Assembly: GCA_025890175.1 (NCBI GenBank) | Contig: JANPYM010000019.1 | Coordinates: forward strand, 1 to 64,000 | Reading direction: 5' to 3' | From: Ciborinia camelliae | Taxonomy: Eukaryota; Ascomycota; Leotiomycetes; Helotiales; Sclerotiniaceae | DNA: 64,000 bases | In this document: positions 56,644 to 64,000 of the stretch, in pieces | Layout: each line of letters begins with the position of its first letter | Numbering within the stretch: the stretch's first letter is position 1 | Notes under the pieces: model-generated | Told to the model about the DNA's origin: nothing | Database searches by the model: none | Seen by the model: the letters and a program-made list of their open reading frames with translations, nothing else | Translations under genes and position numbers: made by a program

Positions 56644-56793
56644 TGAGAGAAGCATTGTGCGAAACGAGGAAAATCAATACTGTGATTCCATTAGCGAATA
56701 CAATGCAGGGAAAGGGAAAGGGAAAGGGAAAGATTCCCCTGCGGATTGAACTACACCTTGATTTTTGGCTAGACTGTGCACAAAATATCTGCC

Positions 56794-56926
56794 CTGTACG
56801 GGTACCCGCGGGTTATTTACGAAGCCTCCTACCCGCCCCACAAGACCTCGTTGGGATTTCAAAATTATTCGTTTCGTACAAATTATTTGCAAATTTGTAA
56901 ATAATTTATCTACCCGCGGGGTACAG
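56794..56926. mobile_element. 133-bp MITE-like element
   Basis: The ends are imperfect inverted repeats of about 30 bp: CTGTACGGGTACCCGCGGGT on the left and the complement of ACCCGCGGGGTACAG on the right, each running into GTAAATAA-type sequence. The small size, A+T centre and absence of coding suit a MITE. No clear target duplication. A G+C palindrome cluster (about 56948-57001) follows. Confidence 0.6.
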
Positions 56927-57026
56927 ATTATTTATTGTTGGATAAATCACGTGCCTACGGCACGCTTGCGCATGCGCCGCGCACGGCCGCGGCGTGCCGC
57001 TTAGCGAACATCCCCCTTTGTTGTGC

Positions 57027-57155
57027 AGCGTTGACAGCTGTTCCACCTCCGAGCATACATAATGCAAGATTTGCGACATTCTTGCAGTAGTACTCCGACG
57101 AGTTACTAGTGTCTGGGTAGTTGGTCAAATAGTACATCATGGTGTCATGTCGAGT
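57027..57155 (-). pseudogene. Cellobiose dehydrogenase flavodomain fragment
   Basis: The minus strand reads SEYYCKNVANLALCMLGG followed by GTAVNA. 'C.....a...C.lGGGTavNaglw' is the FAD-binding GMC motif of cellobiose dehydrogenase, an extracellular partner of lytic polysaccharide monooxygenases. A different GMC family from the alcohol oxidase at 20388. Confidence 0.75.
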
Positions 57156-57291
57156 TAAGTTGTTGCCGGGGTATTCCTCCTCAGCCCATTCTGGAATCTC
57201 CCTGTTTTGATGGCTTCGAATAAAACCGCATTCTGTGCGTTGTTCTGCTGAACATTCTTAGGCATATCGGAGGCCTCGTCCAGAATTTAAT

Positions 57292-57402
57292 ATGGGCGCT
57301 GGAAATATGGCTGCGGCTGGTAGAGTGTTACCTGCGAAGATAACCCCTCACGCGAGAGCGGTGTTTAATCTGTTACAATCAGAGCCTCAGAATAATGAGG
57401 GA
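57292..57402 (+). pseudogene. Coding-like fragment, unknown
   Basis: Reads MGAGNMAAAGRVLPAKIT then PHARAVFNLLQSEPQNNE. Followed by a second open frame (LERALQDISSLWQQAVMG). Not recognised. Confidence 0.35.
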
Positions 57403-57995
57403 TTTTGCCATCTTGCATATTGGAGAGGGCTCTTCAAGATATATCATCATTGTGGCAGCAAGCAGTGATGGGGCAGTCAGACTATACAAATTATCTGCAG
57501 CCAAAGGCAATGTGCAAGCGCCAGAACTTTATCCTGAGAGTTGATCTCTCCCCTAGATACCTAACCAACCCTCGCGTTACACGAGCTGAGTGATTGGAAG
57601 TTTTTTTTGCATTTCTCAGTCGGCGATTTAATGTTTCTGTATTGGGGATGATGCTCAAGAACAGTTTCCACTGGTCCAAGGGCGAGTGGGATTAAGACCC
57701 AAGCTTCTGTACACGAGTGTTGGTTTTAACAAAGATAGATATGAAACAAATGAGTTCATTTTGACCACAGTGGTCGAAGGAAACCATTTTGAGAAGCAAG
57801 AGCAAAAACTTGACCTCTTAACCCTTTAAATACCACTCCTTTTATATAGTACCTTAGGTAGTCACATCTAAAATCTTTAGCATCAGAACAATAGGTAGTA
57901 TATAGTATCGAGAAGGTTTTATAAGGTAAGTGGTATTTTGATTGGGGCCCAGATAGCGAAATGTGACCTCTTCTCATTGCACTTTTGGCTCTAAT

Positions 57996-58112
57996 CTCGA
58001 CAGATGAGGTCAAGGCAGCGTGGTAGATGGTCTCGAAAATTTGGATGTTGAGGTGCTTGGCTTCTGGGGAATCGAATGGGAGACGAAGAGCCAAGAAAGC
58101 ATCAGCAAGACA
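57996..58112 (-). pseudogene. Ribonucleotide reductase large subunit fragment
   Basis: The minus strand reads [18 protein letters not shown] followed by [18 protein letters not shown]. 'GlaDtf..lr.pFdS.eAk.LN..[13 protein letters not shown]' is the alpha-subunit helix region after the active-site loop of class I RNR. The frame extends to about 179 codons through unrelated neighbours on both sides, an accidental chimera. Confidence 0.88.
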
Positions 58113-58124
58113 CGTTGAGTATGA

Positions 58125-58204
58125 TCTGTTATACGGGCCAACGCGTAAGATGTAGTAGCACCAACAGGCGCAGTAAGTACTTGTGAGGTGGATGACGACA
58201 TCAT
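58125..58204 (-). pseudogene. Coding-like fragment, unknown
   Basis: The minus strand reads [18 protein letters not shown] followed by [11 protein letters not shown] different frame from the RNR piece next to it. Not recognised. Confidence 0.3.
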
Positions 58205-58299
58205 TGATCGGCCCAGAGGTAGAAAAGGATGTGCACATTCTGCAGAGAAAGCCCCTTATCTGCAGCATAATCCCCAGACCAAAACGAATCCGCAAAATT

Positions 58300-59370
58300 G
58301 GGCGCCATTATTATGTACTCTATCGTTGATTCGTGGCTTCCTTCCCATCGTCTTATTAAACATGTCAGCCAAAGTTTGACATTTTGGCGGCCGTTTGTAG
58401 CTGAAATAAAGAAAGTACTCGGGGAGGGGAGACTGGAGTATCAAAATCAAAGCTGGATACAATAGGAAAGTTGAAACACCAGCTGTAGCCGTTGTATGAA
58501 GGTCAACGCTCAATAGGTTACTACTGTACGCTAGATGTTAGACGCTAGATGGTAACCACATGAAAATTTTCTAGCATCGGTGCCATCCTATTTCATTTCA
58601 TTTCAAAAGCGAATTTAAAAATTATCTAGGAACCACGCGTCCTGCAGTCTTCATAGGAAAAGGCCTTTCTCTAGTCCAAAGAATACCCATTTACTTGGGG
58701 TTTCAACCCACTCAATCCCGTTACAATATCTTCCATCTTCCTCCTCTTTTCAAACGCAGGCAAGCAAGCAAGCAAGAAAGCTACTAGAAGCACATTAACT
58801 TTTCGTGAAATTGGCTTACCGTATTATGTATGCTGAATACCTACTAGATACATAACCCCAAAACCTCTTTTTTTTGTGCTTCTTGTCGTAGAGATCCGGT
58901 ACCACCATCACACAGCTGTATTGATCCCACTCACTGCTTCTATTAAGAGCGTTTCTCCTGAAGATAGCATTAGTGCTCTTTGGACAACTTCAATTCTCTT
59001 CCCCAATGGTAGCCGAGACTGCAGTCATGCAGTCCTGCTACCCAGTCCTCATGACGACGATGCAAGTTGGACTTTCACACAAAACAGATTTCATAATCCA
59101 AGATAATAACATATGAAGTAGGGGGACAGAGTGGTTACGAATCCGGTGTCGACAGATCAACAATTATTTTAACAAACTTTACGGACCAGTTTTATCTATC
59201 TTCGCGTTTCATCATAAATTGCAATAGTCTCAAACCTGATGATATAAGTACAATTGAAATATCTCTAATTATAGCCTTGTCTATATGTACAAATTAGCGA
59301 ACCTACCTCCAGCGTAGCCTCCTCGCCCCTTTCCCCCAAATCTCCCTTGACTCTTTTTCACGGTTTTTCT
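58300..59370. other. Right end of mosaic block 2, mostly unrecognised
   Basis: Includes an open plus-strand frame at 58876-59106 (VVEIRYHHHTAVLIPLTA) and intergenic-like DNA. Ends at an abrupt switch to A+T sequence at about 59375. Confidence 0.45.
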
Positions 59371-60024
59371 TCATTAATATGTAGATTGGAAAAAACACAA
59401 AAAAATGAGCAAACTAAATTTTTGAAATATTAACTATAATTTATATAAAACCCATTAAAAACCTTTTTTTTATATATTAACAAAATTTAAAAAAATAATA
59501 ATAACGATAATGTTATTAATATTATTGAAAAAAAATCTAAAACAATCCTTTAAATATTTTATTATAAAAAAAAGAATACAAAAATATATTAATTATAAGA
59601 TTTTTTTAACAATAATTATATAAAAAATAAATTAAATGATATTTATAATTCAAAAAACAATTAAATGTTTAATAAATTTTTAATACTATTTATTTAATTT
59701 AATATAATGATTTTTAAAAATCAAATTAAAAAATTAAAAAAATTAAAAAAAATTAAATTAAATATAAATTAATAACAAAAATTTAAAAAAACAAATTTAA
59801 ATAATTTAAAAAAAAAATCTTTAAAAGAAAATTATATCAAATATAAACCTTATTATTATTAAGAATATTATTGAATAATAAAATAATTATAATAAAATTG
59901 GGATTATATATAATTAATAATATAATATTGTTATTTATTAATAAATTATAATTATTTTATATTAAAAAAAAATTTAATAATTAAAAAAAATATACTATTT
60001 AATATAGTAGTTATATGATTATAC
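59371..60024. other. A+T-rich compartment, gene-free
   Basis: About 650 bp of A+T DNA like 1-7507, with no readable feature. Its right edge is the minisatellite array. Confidence 0.75.
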
Positions 60025-60030
60025 TGACAC

Positions 60031-60155
60031 TTCAGAAGTTAGCAGGAGTTAGCAGGAGTTGGCAGGAGTTGGCAGGAGTTGGCAGGAGTTGGCAGGAGTT
60101 GGCAGGAGTTGGCAGGAGTTGGCAGGAGTTGGCAGGAGTAACCCTAACCCTAAAT
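60031..60155 (-). repeat. TTGGCAGGAG minisatellite joined to telomere motifs
   Basis: Eleven tandem 10-mers (the reverse complement of the CTCCTGCCAA arrays) are followed without a gap by TAACCCTAACCCTAAA. At each array the A+T DNA lies on the same side of the unit. The C-strand telomere motif next to the array suggests the minisatellite was subtelomeric. Confidence 0.9.
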
Positions 60156-60423
60156 CTCCCTTCACTGCACTGTACTTTACAACGGAACTTTGCAACGGAA
60201 GATTGAAGGGGAACGAAAAAAAAGGGGGCGTGGGGGATCTTCAGCTAAGTGCATTTGAAAATGCAACGAGATGCGGTATTTCTTGTAGCTTTGACGCCAG
60301 TGGCATATGCTCATAGTTTACGATAGAGCCGGACTCATAGAACACATACCGTTATGGAAATCCGGTTTATGCTGGCTTTTTGGACGGTCCGATGTCCGTC
60401 CGATGTTGTACTAGGTGAAACGT

Positions 60424-60546
60424 GGCTCTGACGGGACTACAAAAGATATTACTCCACTGTCTGCAGGAGGGGTCGCTAATGCTGCTGCTCAAGACACTTT
60501 CTGCGCTAATACGACTTGTCTCATCACGATTATTTACGACCAGTCA
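60424..60546 (+). pseudogene. Secreted-protein-like fragment, unknown
   Basis: Reads GSDGTTKDITPLSAGGVA then NAAAQDTFCANTTCLITI and IYDQ. Small residues and paired cysteines suggest an extracellular protein. Not recognised. Confidence 0.35.
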
Positions 60547-61041
60547 ATACTTTAGAGTGAGAATAATATCACTCCCAAGACACTCCCATGCTTATCTACT
60601 TCAAAATAAAGCTTTATTTACCAAATTATCTACACGCCGATTCTACAGACTCTGATATGAAATCGATTCATTTTGCTTTTTTGCTTTTTTGGCTATTTAT
60701 TTGGTTTGGGTCGTAGGGTGCTGATCAGTGTTGGTTCCTGGAAAAGCCTTTCCCCATGAATGAATCATTGTCCCCGGTGAGCTCTTCACATCGTCCAATC
60801 TGTTTCAAACCAGGTTCTCAACATATAAATACAACTCGTGGAATTCGTCCGAAGCGTCTCAGATGACTCGAGCAGTTCACGAGATCATTTCTCCGGTCGT
60901 AGAACGTTCTGTTACTATTGCTGCTATCTCGACCGCTCAGTGCACTCTTTCAAATTGAGATAAAGTTCCGTTCCGTTTTGTTTCGTTATGCTCAACTTCA
61001 ACCTTCAACTTCACCACCAAAAGGTAATGAGTGGGGTAGGG

Positions 61042-61089
61042 ACCGGAATTAAACCCCTCAGGTTGAACTTCCAATACAGGATGCACCCT
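61042..61089 (+). pseudogene. UPF1-type RNA helicase fragment
   Basis: Encodes GTGIKPLRLNFQYRMHP. 'L..QYRMHP' is motif V/QYRMHP of superfamily-1 UPF1-like helicases (UPF1, SEN1); the 'GIKP.RL..QYRMHP' form suits UPF1 of nonsense-mediated decay. Only about 17 residues, the shortest confident piece. Confidence 0.7.
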
Positions 61090-61244
61090 GATATCTCGAA
61101 GTCGCGTCGGGAGCATATGTATACGAAGATCAACTTCCACCCTGCCCTGCCATGCCCTGCCCTGCATGCATGCAAGCATGCATCCCGCTAACGGCTAACC
61201 TCGCCTTTATGCATGTCCCTCCGTGCCACGAGTCAGACGAACTC

Positions 61245-61330
61245 TCTCCATCATTTTGCACCAGTTCGACCACGAGAAGTCTCGAGTCAGTCCCCAAGGC
61301 AGGACGCAAATTTTCCAAAATGCGTTGTAA
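61245..61330 (-). pseudogene. O-methyltransferase-like fragment
   Basis: The minus strand reads MENLRPALGTDSRLLVVE then LVQND. 'L.pal..dSrlLi.E.v' is a strand/turn of class I SAM-dependent O-methyltransferases. Weak evidence. Confidence 0.4.
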
Positions 61331-61455
61331 AATGTCGATGGCATTACCTGTTTGGAATTCGAATCCTTGGTTTACTTCACTGGGCTGGAAGCGAAAGGAT
61401 GTCGAATCGAAGTAGAGGCTTATTCTGTTTCAAAGCTATTAATAAAGTTCAAAAT

Positions 61456-61545
61456 GACTGATCTAACGAAAATGCAAAGACTTCTTCGCCTCGGGCATTT
61501 ATTTCCACGAACATTTTGAGTTCATGTGTCAATGAAGCTTGATTT
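61456..61545 (-). pseudogene. Coding-like fragment, unknown
   Basis: The minus strand reads QASLTHELKMFVEINARG then EEVFAFSLDQS. Stop-free and coding-like. Not recognised. Confidence 0.35.
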
Positions 61546-61741
61546 GCTTCACATGTAAGTAAGCCGCGCGCCACCTAGCTGTTCATCTACTTGTCCGAGT
61601 GTAAAAAGTTTTTTAAATAATAAAACAAATAATATTATTATTAATAATTATATAAATTTATAATAATTAACATTTAATAAAATATTATAAGGATTATTAA
61701 TTAATTTAATATTATTTTTATTTTATAATAATAAATTAATA

Positions 61742-61871
61742 AAACGTCATAGTATCCAACGACCACGTTGCCCTCGTCCACCCAGATCTCGAGCGGGAAA
61801 CCGAAGAAATTATCGCTGATGTCCTTGGAGTCGAAGTATTCCGTCAAACCATCGCTGACAATGTCCTTGTC
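61742..61871 (-). pseudogene. Coding-like fragment, unknown
   Basis: The minus strand reads [18 protein letters not shown] then [18 protein letters not shown]. In frame with the eIF2A piece but unlike that family. Joins the A+T island on its left. Confidence 0.4.
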
Positions 61872-61946
61872 GGATCCACCTTCATCTTCACGCTTGAAGT
61901 GAGATGGTGTAGCTTGACCACGTGCTCCGGGAGGACGATAAGCTCT
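61872..61946 (-). pseudogene. eIF2A C-terminal fragment
   Basis: The minus strand reads [18 protein letters not shown] followed by REDEGG. '[10 protein letters not shown].atp..FkREdegG' is the C-terminal motif of fungal translation initiation factor eIF2A. About 25 of roughly 650 residues. Confidence 0.75.
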
Positions 61947-62044
61947 GTGGACAACAAATGATCGTAAGCTGGAGAAATACATGTACGGCTCCAGATTTCT
62001 ATAACGCTGACGTTTGGAACATTGGGAAGTTGTTATGCTGATGG

Positions 62045-62146
62045 ATGAATATGCCCGATATTTACGCCAACTGGTCTCGCACCATCCCGAACTTTCACTT
62101 CCATTACCTGACCACCACCCCTGAGCAAGTGACAAGGAACTACATG
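62045..62146 (+). pseudogene. App1-like (DUF2183) phosphatase fragment
   Basis: Reads MPDIYANWSRTIPNFHFH followed by YLTTTPEQVTRNYM. 'gM.d.Y..W....pn.hfhYlTttPeQ..rnYm' resembles fungal DUF2183 proteins of the App1 phosphatidate-phosphatase family. Overlaps other open frames. Confidence 0.6.
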
Positions 62147-63635
62147 GCTCATGATTGTCATACTGATGATCGTAGGATTGAGTTTCGATTCTATCGTTGC
62201 ATCTGAAAGTTGCTATTCACAGTGAGAATACACTCATCAAAAACTTTGACTGCCAGAACCAAACTCGAAATAGAATAGGGTTTCAGCCAGGATTCAGCAA
62301 ATCGGCTTCATCAGCTGCGGTCTTCATATTCAGAAAAGCGTGGTAGTTGGTATATCGTTGTCGAGTTATGGGCCGGTGTTTTACGTCAGGGTGAACCTCG
62401 ACCTTGACAATACCTATCAATATCGCCGCCTAGCCATATATTTATGTAGGTAACTAATGGATCACTATCGAAGTACATGATGCAGAATAGTTGTCACTCA
62501 CTACTGTAGTGCTGGAGATGAAGCGCAGCGAAAAGAATTAACGGATGCTAAGGTAGCTTTCAGGTGGGCAGGCATTGCAAGGACTTTCTTTCTTTCTTTC
62601 TAATCAAGGTTTTCGATAGATGTATAGGTATCTATCTACCAATTAGGTATACGCAATTATCAACACAATGGGGGTACCTAGATAGACTCTAGGTGTATTT
62701 TAGCTATACACACTTGTCAGAACTTTGAAGGCTCAGGTCACTGCAGAATATACTTTGATAGAAGCTAGTGCGTCTAGGACCTTCCTAGTTGATAACTGCC
62801 ATGTTAGGTTATATCATCGTCTCCTTCCCTGGTAGGTTTTGATGACCTAATAAATCGCAGTTATCGACTACCTAACTACTACATTGCTAGCAGTTGCATC
62901 GTATTTATAGCTTCAATATACATTTTCGACATCGCGATCCACGACTATCTAAATACTCTACCTAGATGATTACTGTAATATTCCAAAACTCCTGTTTTTT
63001 TATATTCTGCACGATGATGAAAATCCAATGGGTGATTTTCCAGGATACGGGCAGATGATGTCCTTCCCGTCCGGCATACTGACGGCATAACAGAGAATTT
63101 CTAACATAGTAGTCTGGGTCAGAGCATTAAGACACTGAAGGTATCTCCATATTTAAACAGATAATTTGGAAAAGAAAGAAGTGTTAGCTACAAAATTAAT
63201 CAAGAACCCAAATGAAACACCACATCAATCCTCACCATCCTTGTACACAATGTTTGGTTAATGGCAACTACATTACTACGCCTCCCATAACCAAAGCATG
63301 CTGCTTGAGAGATGATTTAACCAGGCGCTCCAACTACGGGGCCAACATATGGGACGACAAACATATCAGAAGTTTAATCCAAATCGTTGCATTTGCGCCC
63401 GTATCAACCGCTGCAACAGTTGGAAATAGCGCCCTTGTATGGAATGCGAGCTTATACGTTTTCTGTGCTACCTCTCGAGCTAAGTGGCAGGCTTGCATGA
63501 CCGAGAATGGGAATGAGAGTACCGGGCACGGCAATACTCTTTCGCGAGGTGGAAAGGAAGTTTCGTCGGATGAAGCGATCAATCGTGTTCGATATTTGAG
63601 TTCGGAAAGGATCGAGAAGGCTCGGGAGCCAACGA
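62147..63635. other. Unrecognised stretch of mosaic block 3
   Basis: Intergenic-like DNA with several TAGGTATCTA-type motifs (62610-62700). From 63212 an open plus frame of 151 codons exists, but the minus strand (for example AREVAQKTYKLAFHTRAL) reads more like protein. No assignment. Confidence 0.4.
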
Positions 63636-63767
63636 ATAGCTTCGGCATGCGAGGCCAAGGCAGATAATCGTAGCTTTATCGTTTTGAGAGTGTAGGATGT
63701 CGATGATGATGGCGGCGATTTCGGGTGGAAAACCTTGAAATCTCGATGGGTAGAGGTTCTTCTTCAA
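63636..63767 (-). pseudogene. F-box-like N-terminal fragment
   Basis: The minus strand starts MKKNLYPSRFQGFPPEIA then AIIIDILHSQNDKATIIC and LGLACRSY. 'LPpEi...I.d.L.....ti.cLglaCr..' is the leader helix pair of fungal F-box-like proteins. It is cut soon after. Confidence 0.5.
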
Positions 63768-64000
63768 TAACTATACTAGGCACTGGCTCCGGGTTAATAT
63801 CGGCATAGATAGCGCTCCTCGCGACGTTGCAGTCGGTTTTTGAAGGGTCGTCCTAAATATGCGTGGGCGATTTCACAGAAGACAGGTCCGCCGATGACAT
63901 GGAAATGACATGGCGAGGTATCTCTACGCTACGCGCTACCATATTGTTTTCCGTCCCTGCCAACCCTTGTGCACAGACAAATGACGACTATAAAAGTCCG

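Larger units (their letters stand above)
60156..64000. other. Gene-fragment mosaic block 3
   Basis: Same construction as blocks 1 and 2. Pieces of UPF1, eIF2A, App1-like and others are recognisable. An A+T island lies at 61610-61740. The window ends inside this block. Confidence 0.7.

Noticed and set aside
63212..63667. 151-codon plus-strand frame as a gene
   Set aside because: It contains no recognisable motif, and the minus strand carries more protein-like text (F-box-like leader, TYKLAFHTRALFP), so it is probably a shadow.

Overview
The window comes from a filamentous ascomycete, probably a Leotiomycetes-like member of the Pezizomycotina. This rests on long A+T tracts whose repeat copies differ almost only by C:G to T:A changes (the signature of repeat-induced point mutation, RIP), CCCTAA telomere-type motifs, short introns with GTATGT/GTAAGA/GTGAGT donors, and protein pieces typical of plant-associated moulds (AROM, SNT2-like, DUF6604, NACHT, GH7, cellobiose dehydrogenase, sedolisin). 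The species cannot be named from sequence alone.

I see no intact protein-coding gene. Two kinds of DNA alternate. (1) A+T-rich compartments: about 1-16285, 35640-37975, 59375-60020, with small islands near 29380-29480 and 61610-61740. They hold a decayed pogo-type DNA transposon (7510-9347), five full-length solo LTRs from three families, each with TG...CA ends and a perfect 5-bp target duplication, a RIP-decayed LTR piece, several satellite arrays, and arrays of a 10-bp minisatellite (CTCCTGCCAA) at compartment edges. (2) Base-balanced blocks: about 16290-34300, 37975-59370 and 60150-64000, made of short pieces of unrelated nuclear genes joined end to end in both orientations.

The mosaic is the notable feature. 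Most pieces are about 60-250 bp, usually one exon segment, stop-free in the homologous frame, with abrupt changes of gene, frame or strand at the edges. Recognisable donors include CLC chloride channel, several MFS transporters, GMC alcohol oxidase, FG nucleoporin, PWI splicing factor, NACHT protein, CDK8-type kinase, Ran1-like kinase, acyl-CoA synthetase, ISWI ATPase, RNA polymerase AC40, aspartic protease, AROM, enoyl-CoA hydratase, VPS20/CHMP6, an ABC half-transporter, MDP-1 phosphatase, DEAH helicase, cyclin B, mitochondrial HSP70, PUB1-type RRM, 28S rRNA, GH31, GH7, CWF19, sedolisin, ATG22-like, NCS1 permease, cellobiose dehydrogenase, ribonucleotide reductase, UPF1, eIF2A and an App1-like protein. 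Some exons keep their splice donor, so the source was probably genomic DNA rather than spliced RNA. The only RNA gene resembling a complete one is an intron-containing tRNA-Leu(AAG), and its acceptor stem is mismatched.

No pathway is encoded. The window is best read as a fragment archive lying between RIP-type A+T DNA and telomere-associated minisatellites. Whether it is a real chromosomal structure (mass capture of fragments at breaks, or transposon-mediated capture) or an assembly/library chimera cannot be settled from the bases; the observations and decisive tests are listed as findings. Family names rest on motifs recognised by eye, without database searches.
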